A stretch of DNA of 64,000 nt, from contig OZ038452.1 in the NCBI GenBank assembly GCA_964036195.1, positions 11,464,704 through 11,528,703 of the forward strand, given 5' to 3'. Under the pieces are notes generated by a model. It was given only the letters and a program-made list of their open reading frames with translations. It ran no database searches and was not told where the DNA came from. A program made the position numbers and the translations under genes. Shown in pieces: positions 23,201 to 27,841 of this stretch (the first letter of the stretch is position 1; each line of letters opens with the position of its first letter). Source of the DNA: Sphaerolaimus hirsutus (Eukaryota > Nematoda > Chromadorea > Monhysterida > Sphaerolaimidae).

Positions 23201-26200
23201 CAAATATGGCACAGCCAATAGTGCCACAGCTTTCTAGGGAAGAGAGACATCAGATTATAAGACGAGATGCCAATTTCAAGGACACACTGCTCTCTGATGA
23301 GCAGAAGGAAGAGTTTATTGAAATGTTGCTGAAATATGATCAAGTTTTCGTGCTCGAGTTGGCCGACAGATCAGAATGCAGTGCGCTCGTGGCCGACATC
23401 CGGTTGAAAGACGATTCCCATCCAGGTTTTCTTGCGAAGCCATATCCAGTTAGCCATTTTGAGCAACAGGTGATCGATCATTGGATCATTCGCCAAATCT
23501 CTCTTGGCTTGGCAGAATTCGGTGTAAGCCGTTTTTCTAGTCCAGTGTTTCTGGTGAAGAAGCCAACAGCCGAACCCGAGGAAATACCTTCGATTAAGAA
23601 TTGGCGCACCGTGTTTGATTTAAGGAGGATAAATAAACTGTGCAAAATGGAGCAAGGAACGGTAGCACCGCTCAAGCAGCTTCTCGAAACCCTGATGCAG
23701 GGAGTGATTTGGTCCTCATTTGACGGGCTTTCAGCCTACGATATGATTGCCCTATCGGAAAGTAGTCGCGATTTGTTCGCGATTTCAACGTCGCGTGGTA
23801 TTTTACGCTTTAAAAGTCTCCCGCAGGGTGCCGCCCAATCCACCGGCATCTTCCAATTAGCCATGTCTGTGATCTTTTTCAACTGTGCTCATACACTATG
23901 CTATGTAGATGACATCTGCACGGTCTCTGATACCATCCCGCAGCATGTGCATGACGTGGAGGACGTTCTGCAAAGATTTCAGCGCTTTCGCTTCAGAATT
24001 GCACTCCGTAAGACTGTTTTTGCAGCCAGACGCATCAAGATGTTGGGCCAGTACATCAGTGCTGAAGGACGAGAAGTTGACAAGTCAAAGATTGAAGCAA
24101 TTTGTAAGTTGCCTCCACCCAAGGACAAGACTGGTGTCAGATCCTTTCTTGGGTTGGCAAACTGGCACAGGGCTTGGATAAAGAACTTTGCCCAAAATAC
24201 GAGAAGTTTAAACAAATTGTTGACAACTAAGGATAATCAGCCCTTCATATGGACCAGAGAGGCTGAAAACGAGTGGAATTTGATGAAAACGAAACTGATG
24301 GAAGCACCAATTTTGGCTGCTCCAGATTATGATAAGAAATTTGACCTGAGAACAGATGGTTCCAAAAAAGGTATCTCTGGCATCTTGTCACAAAAGGCAG
24401 ATGACAGCAGGGATCACGTGATTGGATTTTACAGTAGAACACTAAGCAAAAATGAAAGCAAATGGGCATCTTACGATTTTGAGATGCTGGCCATTGTATC
24501 ATCGTTGGTGCACTGGCGCAGCATTATCCATTTTTACAAGGTTGATGTACTGACTGATTGTGCAGCAGCTTGTTACCTGTTGAGGGACAAGGGAACACAG
24601 AACCCTCGCATTGCACGTTGGGCTTTGGTTATAAGTGCCTTTCCAGGAGTATCAATAAAATATACTCCGGGCAAAACCAACCCAGCCGATGTACTGTCAA
24701 GAGATTTCTGTGATTCTGATTTGGCAGAACAACCCGAAAATATGCCAGATCCCGCAGAAGAAGTTTTGAACGATGAGAAAATGGAAATCTGTGGTGAGGA
24801 CTGCGGTTCCTCATGTGAACTGCAGAATAAGATGGAAAATCATGTGAAAAAGCACTTGCTGCAGGCTATGAATACTCGCAGCAGGACCAGAGGGAAGGAA
24901 AGTTACAAGGAATCAGCTAAACCAGCTGACATGCCATGGGGAGATCCGCAAGCCCCAAATGCAATGAGTAATTGCGCACCACATGACAGCCAGATTGACA
25001 TGTTGACACTGGCTGCTCATGAACCAGAAGTGCCACAAGTAACTGTGACAGATTCTGCAGGAGTGTCACATAAAGCACTTATCCCAAGTGAGAAGTCCTG
25101 TGAAAGGACTCCAGATCAGATAGCCATCAGCCAGCTACCAGATGATGCAGATTATGATAAAGCAAACTTTGCTGAGTTCTTGGAACAGGATGGAATAGTA
25201 GAAAAATTCAAACATGGGCAGGCAAATGATGCATTCTGCTCAGCCATGATGAAGTTTTTGGATGATGGCACAGTGCCAAAGGATTCCAATCTAGCCAGAA
25301 AGGTGGTGTTGTCTGCCACACAATATGTGGTGGATGATGGCCTGCTGTACTTCTTTGATAGAAAGCACGACCTTCACCATGCATTGCTTCTGTATGTACC
25401 AGAAGAATTGAGAAAGCCTGTGCTGGCGCTCCACCATGCATCAGGCTGGGGAGGTCATCAAGGCACCATGCGAAGTTACCAACGCATGTTGAATTGTTTC
25501 ACCTGGCACAATGCCTACAGAGATATGGCAGATTATGTGCGTAAGTGTAAATTGTGCTTTGCTCACAAAGCCAGGGCTGGCCAGGTTGTGGCAGAATCCA
25601 AACAGCTGCCACAAGCCAGGCACCCCTTTGACATTTTGTATTTTGATGTGAGTCACATAATGCACAATAGTTCACGGGCAGAGTACAAGGCAGTTGTGAC
25701 TGCACTATGCCCATTTTCTAATTATCCCTTTGCCGCACCATTGAGAGATCTTCGAGCAACAACAATCGCTCAAGCCCTAATGACACACGTATTTTCAGTC
25801 ACAGGATTTCCCAGGCTGTGCATCTCTGACCAAGGGTCAAATCTCCTGGCCCTTGGCGAGTGCTTCAAATTCCTGAGAGTTGGTCATCAGCAAACGCTCT
25901 TGGCCAACCCACAGGCAAATAAAGTTGAACAATTCCACAGATTCAAGACATCATTAGGCATAATGATAAATCAATTTGCTAAGAGTCATGAAGATTGGCC
26001 GGACACATTGCAAACACTCATGTTAGCATTGAGGACAAGTTATTCCGTGAGCTTAGGATTAAGTAGTTATGAAATAGTATTTGGTTTTAAGCCATCTTTG
26101 TTCTTCCTGCCACAGGCTCTTCAGCGCCCCAGTCTAGCGCTGAGGACCTCTGGGGCACCATTAGGCATGGTAAGAGAGGCCATTTTCCAAAGTTGGAAAA

Positions 26201-27144
26201 CAGCCCAAAATAATAAGTTACATTATGAACAACAAAGTGCTAGGGGTGCAGAGTCACCAAAAAATAAGCTAGAAGTAGGTGATGCTGTGTATGTGAGACA
26301 AGCAATCATTCCAAAACAGGGACAGTCAGCTAAGCTGATGCCCAAGCTCATCGGACCACTTGTGGTCAGGCGAGTGTTGGACACTTCAGCTTATCTGGGA
26401 GCATTGGGACACCCAGAAAGGGAATCACAGTTGATTCCCATGAGAAGAATTTGTAAAGTAGTAAGTGATGTAGAAATGAAGAAAAATAGGTCTGGTGAGG
26501 TTTTGCAAAGTTTGATCCATCAAGTTAAGTCTAAACCCTTGCAGCCATTCCTGAGCATGGCTGTGTCTCAGCCAGTGCCCCTCCAGATGACCCCTGGTGG
26601 CACCATGATTGGTCTGCCAGACTGGACAGATTGGCGCCAAATTGTTGACACCACCATCAATGAGTATGCCTGCATCAGAGTGGGCGACGAGCTGATTGTC
26701 AACAACCATTGGGCTCGCACTCCCACTGGTGCTGGGTATTGGGACAAGCCCTACCAGTATGCTATCCGCTGGACATGCACACCCAGGGGCCAGATTATGC
26801 GCAATCAGTTTGTGGAGTGGGAGAAGCCCCTGTACAGTGTGAATCTGCCGACAGTCAGCACTGACAACAGAAGGCATTTGTCCGGCAGGGTCCAGTCCAT
26901 TGGTGCAGCATCCTGCGAGCACAGAGCTGGGGCGCCGCCGTGGCTCTCCCCCTGGCCTCATGATGGCCTGGGGTGCACTGATGTGAAGGGTGGTCCCTGG
27001 GGCTCAGAGGGGGCAGTGGTTCGCCCCGTGCCATTTGTGAAGTATCAGGTTGGTTCTGAACATTTTTGTTCTGAGGTTTTTGAGGTGATGAGGGATGAAG
27101 GTCATGGTGAAACATCTAAGTGTGTGGAAATTTCTAGTGAATAA
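8260..27144 (+). CDS. Giant Gag-X-Env-Pol polyprotein, 6,294 aa
   Basis: One uninterrupted frame of 18.9 kb starting at ATG in a good context (AAAATGG). Layout by residue: Gag N-part 1-120; Pro/Thr-rich linker about 120-330; Gag core about 390-560; CCHC knuckle 767-781; unrecognised basic and AT-rich sequence about 800-2640; 19-residue tandem repeats about 2649-2740; a cysteine-containing unknown domain about 3000-3480; envelope-like ectodomain and membrane anchor about 3487-4100; a second small membrane segment about 4286-4350; protease around D4575; reverse transcriptase with YVDD at 5215; RNase H from about 5362; integrase about 5720-6100; then a 230-residue C-terminal extension. Typical Ty3/gypsy polyproteins are 1,000-2,000 aa, so this is several-fold larger. 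Several GT-AG intron-like segments are embedded in frame. Whether the entire frame is ever translated as one protein is unknown. Confidence 0.9.
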   Translation: MADQDPFDPALVTDDQLNIPPEQPKFNDDGTLFIPALPVIRAELYSVAEAEFWIKIIQKHQAIISAWVLSRDHRAAISAHKKILDEMIQQIKDVRKKLLEYVTRRSSVSSTASATQDQNPSGSGDNFNNQIPVTTAPEDAGSVTSNLDNTMVLANTSPPHNLAGTSPPINADPPATHSNGTLPPATTPPPAIVTQPPTPVAATAQPVSTTPNVHSRSNSPTGVLNFGGRTQPIYAMANAQGGPITTQSVSSPPPTMSNTLLNASVLPTSHIIHTPPPQPQNIAHGNSSNMPIDLSQTPGVPIPNMEFKNAAHESNCMADQKTVDAFPWLRELLLEKQDMWRYLRDTTHDRLQNLEADLRQAKDDKDISRKDARDNLFSAPYFTALSERVPAFTGSRSQGAMNPSVWVKNLEVALCTLAVPRRKWPLAISFRLQNEPARWLSGLSDADRSNYDRIKELFLKTYTNSAVSMSARELLARSRQGKNQSVKEFFHILKDTHTAAFSHLNDDSRENDFRILFANAISPQLQAFHRTLSPEEQSQDMLLLLERLSVYECQCMPNDARQNDACIEDRPRAQGGDNEIRRGTFVPRGRFVMGRRRFERRPFNSDRNNSAPPTRDDPLTQLQQRPAEVLQAVQTVPQRSAPTAAINSTEKSEISQKLTEISGEIKKGSERVDKLESKLRDDTQELRRALLQVGQQISTQNRGPPMRRGGPPQNFTPRNPAPFRSGGATTNFSGGGQNNSPGNQSPFQRGVGPQYAGGATNPAPRTCFICNNTGHVARMCPNNNNMSNNRSFSQGNNRPGGPSQTVSAMQAGIEFSNEKNIMSAEHLFSMIARPLTGRATVRNVQRTPLGPRRAVHQAILCPQMDLKRTKSCVNTKCDFKMKCRRHAFSSERFESQKNNRDEFMFETTHANKMSVGKYHTETSRAKTRIDTNLNKPFQTTKGRAARRLQKNQNKRTHGTICKWTDSCKRVFPRPRVAIALLIACVFGFPLIRECLSVKNWTKNSKMSNRSDATPSPGRTSTVYAFDHTDQLPATPHSELIKLATERKCSTTIEEWAKCHYCDTLLNEYPSFVQRPVESVRTCTRQTSWRSPPARQRRPLWVGMTQKPPGNYTVCAKEVRHSFKVRKGIICLRKFVNSRVILCTGVAQKNDAQQLKILCEYFDVKNSRADNNKKNFSACLKHENYHAIWFEKMYEEPIKLNKEFKAKWSGDKKTIIELDLEINILSIFLTNNISRAQITKKTTPAHKFIRACAKRHALKINDRIIYAKISENNFVFLLLKIVAKLSCEKHEKMSDLIKWADYWFDGVGAAPALSTDAQQSVSSGHPDVAPVEMMAATPPAHAPPQPQNNPAVQQYMNLMAQCQQLGQQLQPEQLLTCQYTQQTTGWHVDACEKCQVLDIIVFFMTTGYQQSTYPPTPGNPFLVPAHPAMSTIGPPQMQFGMSGLPTNSPAPTPELRQYFTVNAPPTTRMGELRNNYFAKCVFHLMTHTEPHGDMDVTLETAERTASWVADATQNAMAPPKSPSVIPCGDSEMDATGDLSLVRVFKQTRTTLDHTEPAVDYNVNQPGELNRAYIAATTAEKPSKKTRYKHKRVAVPVVPQVQQTTRELKIYSFCTNKLCAINNAYALNERKLCAKHIRKMDVNSSSEDFYKKNDRKNLHKMCVNFAEKYLTDKIYTMKFQIYTIEFRCKVSSVTRLKFGNTPSFMSKMILYTYLKQEAPRNKKIKTQKTQLHETNCVQKCHFVCCRAIQVPYWRHLRDKRATEAADRQTGRPQPAHQVKGIAGKKTVGLKLGEADHIGWVSEYLVPLCMKDVENFINKSHPKIMHNGDHPCKNSIKIGIYVAHNPYAPSGTYRGKVILENKLRGFWYNFDDITLFMPSKIISGGYLYAMKSEYQYKQRINAKTIAEIPPGILQVSVYLKKYLKNVREYFYEIKILCDNLFESKGYCKLVDSYENLCGNLFEAKNYCKLKRSCEFNLRHLSKLDYFETRKYPPYLGDTLVVALNMKTEEFALLKIVNHKNIPNWKVFVQYLMLEFDLKISAVLNMALYSETENENPTYALQHTETNVKLKTSNKITNENKYLSRPTPNASAATAPTTPCPTVYSELCRQSCALPLSFRQCLALMAGHCEGTGAMAHVRLQRYTDGLKMALQKKTGRSDMLTYLRTPRRFKKNETRQLRDVFRKAGRVPKPQKIRAVENRPKMAEKLVSLYTHPTGVKDKIIGGFDAENNYRNTLKNSHHKTDPNKPLPTYPKSYDCNRYQFCAASCNGHYFRAAPAAGIKSAQEHLRSPPNLAPLRQGFHHRNPPNGLATPENPSDPLLNATNVSIVNESPSKMSKIISIRLKTFAESSLINLCRQSVAKTTPKSAWKKQLKNKNGVSANKINKFSGDNARLKLFPRYGPLKYTDATELARFHVLAHFQLKPTMIIRISIYARAPENQGHLLTIFQFLEPFQTLARCHKYRSLTLNIRQDNIGACPENQGRFYNRAECTSNGKWSSVGNVTRPIKLTNVKIEKLLWLYIKMSPKHTRAVKTMIIMIVSSGKLEMCPHIGTAPCHLEMLIHHTTVDKIQKILTKSANMGIAPWHLELAINNITVVKIQQITKTLILTGTPPWSFIKLESWHRVGNILRTDDVKNTILLPTVDCISIIGPGPCMAGKFQLLVIAGKFSPDDNMAGKFQLLVIAGKFSPDDSMAGKFQLLVIAGKFSPDDIIAGKFQLLVIAGKFSPNDIMAGKFLIIAGKFQNFLDIARKSKIVKTFKTCRKPKKMIKKSKTTNLTNSPDDKIFQNSWKHPETFTTTVMKLIANPMCQNPQDKHVQISIVRKVKMVRGVKVDNMHIYSPCFHRRAQNLRMCEHSLTPEVSKKQGGGPQKSLKFLIPCKNTPVKRIFEILKNQKLLLYGQVNIPSGSIFYAEFNGLGENDICALPEKPSVQFILKTISRLEWAKICTKSYIVQGKVFFCVLVKYTYSQKLSKIKIHVNKQMSIYAGLKRDTENPAILPSMPEPSSEPRKVGPTDIDENLQFEQEYCHPDGGFLWWNYDCDKLCVKFDTPLSVTTPGPPVFGTAVPVYTPVKCFPDQFVGQGYPELACVLGGCSQQYMRVANGLLGQTELLSNVTFPIKDFSINMLNSKHRLSHIGGQDAYWWGMAVTGQVARGNQKLVHGEFLIEFVETLIRDYVGTFINHETFKMLDNTKSMLDNTKSKIFVSCKTLCKALCCTLLCSEKVTTYHLAELLQRPPVVDGRILMVCLRHQYFFLVKPSELKAQTSHSGVFAFTMVDAIEWTVMAHVLRFKPVSVAMVYHALTGGFFLERCKLRVTENWKKLEIKSSPFLAKLTALNHDKILELAIHYFNALERENIIVSSPIPCKEAINNEFSLHPLSATLRGEWVPRHVREMMPIPKVREAALNMARSLRWRVDRADSMIRHENYPVDMESPYLGISIPQLRLIATEEKATVMSDTEDKFVQQASHHFVPTGLRQESPTRDVTTCTNVVGFLMLWFLSKENRKFLFWVSLVSCIIPILGREFQICPRPIGAWYLALPEVPNCDLYTATSFRATEQMPVNEVSVAIYVQRRAPVSTHASFCQTRRHEITACTNALFSHYIYEYHDSYVFTPLGVCMNMMHVISGNSTNEYKLRRIQPQVWATANTVDLHFPTWNSCHKLQVDNYILTTGTVSSFNHQQIITDLDSAPNCLAGAGVCTSEKGTLFWNADKLKPASCPYEYIGEFAGQRHNATVIVPSEQSAFSIRAGPVSVSCVPRQVYTTEQGPLISIMSSNDSSQAMCQQMFNERCDQPAKMTFHHFRTGKIATNTAVQHQFMHQLLSRQAHQNFETLRRQICILARNDALIVRAMAHVSPMAAARIILKDHTINAEFMGDALSLVHCHKVESEHIHWSHQVNGTCYELLPVTVEGKLYFNIPASPDLVTNANEIPCSDRQATVFRQSNGTYLSQNGDNVVQVHVHESPAFVNPRFTMQNVTFNRSIDLSGLIMDNAVAFSNLRYLHMQQVDAQKKIDRLIHYTSLFSLNGETTSAMLRGDGFENMVSHAGNLLLNASGRMIDHEYDLVHMITTSSVPSAIRGPWQMFLNVMWTLLLILMIIVTVYALIRFPWVRAAVWRAIKWPVLAVIKARRWTLQTCQTLQDKKTRIQRRRKGSIRTRTPPVSRQGGNNNIEELVYESFVNAPHKVEVVRPNRAPGTVEQQNESLNKAKATRVVTRVEVERPTTLEIPSRDAGANDGSARTIPVPRPTNLDVPSMQVGLGDYPIPSRLHRVPRFEAAPEVLRAARKSKPATTKHTLGSMVSRRAKFIAVIMIFLTNLQTGSATKYPPTPSDPYGDLWENYMFLRQVLTICAMIVVIWHWWLGRQEEFDEVDEVDDPVEEETNEYKAEVPFEYLPQYLPLASFGVGTFATEQINTSSPGWNTPGWCSPQERCRLMLRSLNSLFSLSERTEATMATCIARWTKQNEKPSESKAACPAEPQMRGRKLSRSRSESHLTRSRSESHLTKHRSPKPKHNVIRITKLKRRCQSIQIPSVHSKEIQDQMQLLIETGADLEYLNALLHDRQPTIDDTGVTLTAVGTLRGRPVTCVLDTGASMSCVNRKIIDELGIGYRPTTITIAVADGADLVPLGTTNITMLIDGVQFTVHALVLEGITNDVYIGFKTLKQWGDFQVRFYRDNENKNLDVGEIKFSSGKVIRFNLPQEESVNHVLVMYNAEKVRLKPFGCASLKVYAPNITQEFMTMVLKDRKLEKNYVCAPIERMMRLHKVKLYPTLIDLERKFDAERNTFVLTGSLPIFNPNRADVTMPADRPIVKAKQLGLVLHRALSVLPEKEILLAAPTKPANLGDSPTPIYITAHTTPDGNQIPVLITPQYGEHVKKLVVKGSECQERLTEWLDCLKAIHPTKNISLMSLDEKSMLQIFPEAAANSQPEIGKERLCALKKVAENVNEVAMKKAKSLSAAAAKQAAEEAAAKRDMPNAVATVRAIHGDPSENRLKLPNMAQPIVPQLSREERHQIIRRDANFKDTLLSDEQKEEFIEMLLKYDQVFVLELADRSECSALVADIRLKDDSHPGFLAKPYPVSHFEQQVIDHWIIRQISLGLAEFGVSRFSSPVFLVKKPTAEPEEIPSIKNWRTVFDLRRINKLCKMEQGTVAPLKQLLETLMQGVIWSSFDGLSAYDMIALSESSRDLFAISTSRGILRFKSLPQGAAQSTGIFQLAMSVIFFNCAHTLCYVDDICTVSDTIPQHVHDVEDVLQRFQRFRFRIALRKTVFAARRIKMLGQYISAEGREVDKSKIEAICKLPPPKDKTGVRSFLGLANWHRAWIKNFAQNTRSLNKLLTTKDNQPFIWTREAENEWNLMKTKLMEAPILAAPDYDKKFDLRTDGSKKGISGILSQKADDSRDHVIGFYSRTLSKNESKWASYDFEMLAIVSSLVHWRSIIHFYKVDVLTDCAAACYLLRDKGTQNPRIARWALVISAFPGVSIKYTPGKTNPADVLSRDFCDSDLAEQPENMPDPAEEVLNDEKMEICGEDCGSSCELQNKMENHVKKHLLQAMNTRSRTRGKESYKESAKPADMPWGDPQAPNAMSNCAPHDSQIDMLTLAAHEPEVPQVTVTDSAGVSHKALIPSEKSCERTPDQIAISQLPDDADYDKANFAEFLEQDGIVEKFKHGQANDAFCSAMMKFLDDGTVPKDSNLARKVVLSATQYVVDDGLLYFFDRKHDLHHALLLYVPEELRKPVLALHHASGWGGHQGTMRSYQRMLNCFTWHNAYRDMADYVRKCKLCFAHKARAGQVVAESKQLPQARHPFDILYFDVSHIMHNSSRAEYKAVVTALCPFSNYPFAAPLRDLRATTIAQALMTHVFSVTGFPRLCISDQGSNLLALGECFKFLRVGHQQTLLANPQANKVEQFHRFKTSLGIMINQFAKSHEDWPDTLQTLMLALRTSYSVSLGLSSYEIVFGFKPSLFFLPQALQRPSLALRTSGAPLGMVREAIFQSWKTAQNNKLHYEQQSARGAESPKNKLEVGDAVYVRQAIIPKQGQSAKLMPKLIGPLVVRRVLDTSAYLGALGHPERESQLIPMRRICKVVSDVEMKKNRSGEVLQSLIHQVKSKPLQPFLSMAVSQPVPLQMTPGGTMIGLPDWTDWRQIVDTTINEYACIRVGDELIVNNHWARTPTGAGYWDKPYQYAIRWTCTPRGQIMRNQFVEWEKPLYSVNLPTVSTDNRRHLSGRVQSIGAASCEHRAGAPPWLSPWPHDGLGCTDVKGGPWGSEGAVVRPVPFVKYQVGSEHFCSEVFEVMRDEGHGETSKCVEISSE
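9430..9932 (+). other. gag: Gag core (retrotransposon gag domain)
   Basis: Helical domain with F-T-G-S near its start, a W-V-K-N-L-E segment, a conserved A-R-W-L stretch and L-F-L-K-T-Y, followed by a helix with S-V-K-E-F-F. This is the Ty3/gypsy Gag capsid-type pattern. Preceded by a Pro/Thr-rich linker and followed by an Arg-rich region, as expected of a nucleic-acid-binding Gag. Confidence 0.8.
10558..10602 (+). other. gag: Gag zinc knuckle CCHC
   Basis: C-F-I-C-N-N-T-G-H-V-A-R-M-C fits CX2CX4HX4C exactly. It lies in a Gly/Asn/Pro-rich basic tail typical of nucleocapsid. Confidence 0.9.
10680..12400 (+). other. Unrecognised basic segment after Gag
   Basis: Lys/Arg/Asn/Cys-rich translation without a family I recognise. 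It includes one hydrophobic stretch (about 11184-11232) that could span a membrane. From about 11520 to 11628 a different frame reads a Ala/Thr/Ser-rich peptide, ends in a GTGAGA donor and rejoins the giant frame at 11690 if the 61-base GT...CAG segment 11629-11689 is removed. From 11700 to 12130 the giant frame is AT-rich yet stop-free. Confidence 0.4.
12410..12475 (+). other. In-frame intron-like segment, 66 bases
   Basis: ACAG|GTTGGC ... TGACTACAG|GCT; pyrimidine-rich tract (ATTGTTTTTTTC) before the AG. Phase 1, length 22 codons, no stop in the giant frame. Confidence 0.6.
12665..12721 (+). other. In-frame intron-like segment, 57 bases
   Basis: ATGG|GTGAGT ... CACACAG|AGCC. Phase 1, 19 codons, no stop in frame. 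Consensus-quality donor. Confidence 0.65.
12863..12919 (+). other. In-frame intron-like segment, 57 bases
   Basis: ACAG|GTGATC ... CATACAG|AACC. Phase 1, 19 codons, no stop in frame. Confidence 0.55.
13070..13490 (+). other. Frame-shifting intron-like segment, 421 bases
   Basis: ACGC|GTGAGC ... GTGTTGCAG|AGCG. Phase 1 but 3n+1 long, so removal moves the reader from the giant frame to frame 2, which is open and Lys/Arg/Ser-rich from 13491 to about 13647 and then meets another GTGGGT donor. The segment is AT-rich yet stop-free for 140 codons in the giant frame. Confidence 0.5.
13491..16200 (+). other. Unrecognised AT-rich stop-free segment
   Basis: The giant frame continues through Lys/Asn/Ile/Tyr-rich sequence. 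At 14056-14160 a degenerate internal repeat (N-L-F-E-[SA]-K-[GN]-Y-C-K-L) appears twice. The patch 14520-14880 is more GC-rich and Arg/Leu-rich. No domain is recognised. A random sequence of this composition should contain a stop every 15-20 codons, so the open frame is itself the signal. Confidence 0.4.
16204..16480 (+). repeat. 57-bp in-frame tandem repeat (19-aa unit), 4 copies plus remnant
   Basis: Units start at 16204, 16261, 16318 and 16375, with a shortened fifth from 16432. Each encodes M/I-A-G-K-F-Q-L-L-V-I-A-G-K-F-S-P-D/N-D-x and contains two copies of GCCGGAAAATTT. The reverse strand is also open over the array. Few substitutions separate copies, so the expansion is recent and kept in frame. 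Confidence 0.95.
17720..17926 (+). other. In-frame intron-like segment, 207 bases
   Basis: CATG|GTGAGTTTTT ... CACCTTGCAG|AACTG. Phase 1, 69 codons, no stop. Contains a 21-bp tandem duplication (17797-17838) that also keeps the frame. Strong donor and acceptor. Confidence 0.7.
18146..18373 (+). other. In-frame intron-like segment, 228 bases
   Basis: ACAG|GTGGGTTC ... CATCCTCTTTCAG|CCACC with a good pyrimidine tract. Phase 1, 76 codons, no stop. AT-rich compared with both flanks. Confidence 0.7.
18718..20640 (+). other. Envelope-like viral glycoprotein region
   Basis: An in-frame internal ATG (18718) is followed by a basic then strongly hydrophobic stretch ending about 18800, which looks like a signal peptide. 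The next roughly 560 residues are Cys-rich and carry several N-glycosylation sequons (N-S-T, N-A-T, N-D-S, N-G-T twice, N-V-T, N-R-S, N-A-S). A transmembrane helix follows at about 20470-20550 (L-L-L-I-L-M-I-I-V-T-V-Y), then a basic cytoplasmic tail. This architecture is that of a type I fusion/attachment glycoprotein, probably acquired from a virus. I cannot assign it to a fusion class or viral family by reading. Its place upstream of pol, in frame with it, is exceptional. Confidence 0.7.
21115..21325 (+). other. Second small membrane-protein segment
   Basis: An in-frame ATG is followed by a short basic start and a hydrophobic stretch (A-V-I-M-I-F-L-T-N-L) ending in G-S-A, a plausible signal-peptidase site. 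About 25 residues later comes a second hydrophobic helix (T-I-C-A-M-I-V-V-I-W-H-W-W), then an acidic tail. It could be a small type I membrane protein separate from the glycoprotein, or a multi-pass tail of it. Confidence 0.45.
21676..21735 (+). repeat. Short SR-type tandem duplication
   Basis: The unit encoding S-R-S-E-S-H-L-T is present twice in a row (30-base period), making an Arg/Ser patch between the membrane segments and the protease. Confidence 0.8.
21920..22300 (+). other. pol: Aspartic protease
   Basis: Retropepsin-type core with V-L-D-T-G-A-S at 21976-21996 (catalytic Asp at 21982, residue 4575) and a downstream hydrophobic V-Y-I-G-F-K in place of the usual I-L-G. Cleaves the polyprotein. 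It sits after the envelope region. Confidence 0.9.
23340..24110 (+). other. pol: Reverse transcriptase
   Basis: Ty3/gypsy-type RT. Visible blocks: S-P-V-F-L-V-K-K, W-R-T-V-F-D-L-R-R-I-N (first finger/palm block), F-D-G-L-S-A-Y-D (first catalytic Asp), L-P-Q-G-A-A-Q-S-T and Y-V-D-D at 23902-23913 (active site). All catalytic residues are present, so the enzyme may be active. Confidence 0.95.
24290..24700 (+). other. pol: RNase H
   Basis: F-D-L-R-T-D-G-S-K-K-G-I-S-G-I-L at 24340-24387 supplies the first catalytic Asp (24355). E in the Y-D-F-E-M-L-A-I-V helix and D in V-L-T-D-C follow in the expected order. This is the Ty3/gypsy RNase H arrangement directly after RT. Confidence 0.9.
25420..26460 (+). 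other. pol: Integrase with GPY/F-like module
   Basis: An N-terminal zinc-binding region holds H-H-A-S-G-W-G-G-H and C-K-L-C. Catalytic D-D-E are in F-D-V-S-H (25645), I-S-D-Q-G-S-N (25828) and K-V-E-Q-F-H (25927). I count 32 residues between the second Asp and Glu, three fewer than the usual 35. The C-terminal M-P-K-L-I-G-P-L-V-V-R-R matches a GPY/F module typical of Ty3/gypsy integrases. Confidence 0.92.
26461..26544 (+). other. In-frame intron-like segment after integrase, 84 bases
   Basis: AGTA|GTAAGTGATG ... CCCTTGCAG|CCATT. The donor is the best-matching one in the element. Phase 0, 28 codons, no stop in the giant frame. Confidence 0.65.
26545..27144 (+). other. C-terminal extension of the giant frame
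   Basis: GC-balanced coding with W-T-D-W-R, Y-A-I-R-W-T-C and N-Q-F-V-E-W motifs; no family recognised. It looks like an exon (26545-27048) because a donor at 27049 (TATCAG|GTTGGT) and the acceptor at 27472 would splice it in phase 0 to a zinc-knuckle exon. Without splicing the frame ends at TAA 27142-27144. Confidence 0.45.
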
Positions 27145-27436
27145 GGGAGTGGAAATGTTTCTGTACAAAACTCTTGTTGACCCATTTAGTGCCTTTTTGT
27201 AAATTCTTATGAAATTTGACCTATTCCACTGCCATGAGAAGCCATAATAACTTCTGTTGGAGATTTGATCTCATGTTTTGAATCATATACAGTAACTTCT
27301 GTTGGAGACTTGTGCAGTAACCTTCCTGTGCAAAACACCTACTGTTGCTCAATCCTGTATAAAAAGTTTCCATATTTTTGCTCTTGGAGGCAGCTAATCT
27401 TGTATAGTATATAAATCCAAAAAAAAAAGGGCAATC

Positions 27437-27841
27437 ATGACTGCAACTGTAAAAAGTACTGTTTCTTTTCAGCTGGAAAGGAGACAGGAGCCCCCGAGCT
27501 TCCCCCAGAGGCAGAACAGGTTTGATAGGGAAGTATGTTATAATTGTGGTAAGATTGGTCACAAACAAAGGGAATGCAATAACAGACGATTTTGCCCTAG
27601 GTGTCAGGTTTTCAGCCATAAGGCTGGTAATTGTGTTTATGGTATAAATGATAGGTATCATAGGGAAACTGCTCATGAAAGAGCCAAAGTCAACTTACAA
27701 CGCTTTGCTCAACAGATAAAAACTGAAGTTATGGGGGTAGTTATGTCACAACTTTCCTCTCCTGAAAAACAGCCTGCTCCTCAGTACAATCGAGGCTTTC
27801 GCGATTCGCGCCGGGCAGAACCTGACAGCCTCGATCATTAA
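27437..27841 (+). CDS. Double CCHC zinc-knuckle exon or small protein
   Basis: Two knuckles, C-Y-N-C-G-K-I-G-H-K-Q-R-E-C and C-P-R-C-Q-V-F-S-H-K-A-G-N-C, both CX2CX4HX4C, in a basic Gln/Arg-rich context: a likely RNA-binding protein. An ATG exists at 27437, but a polypyrimidine tract and AG (TTTCTTTTCAG at 27462-27472) suggest it is an exon starting at 27473, joined in phase 0 to the giant frame's C-terminal extension. The frame ends at TAA 27839-27841. It gives the element a second nucleocapsid-like module far from gag. Confidence 0.65.
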   Translation: MTATVKSTVSFQLERRQEPPSFPQRQNRFDREVCYNCGKIGHKQRECNNRRFCPRCQVFSHKAGNCVYGINDRYHRETAHERAKVNLQRFAQQIKTEVMGVVMSQLSSPEKQPAPQYNRGFRDSRRAEPDSLDH

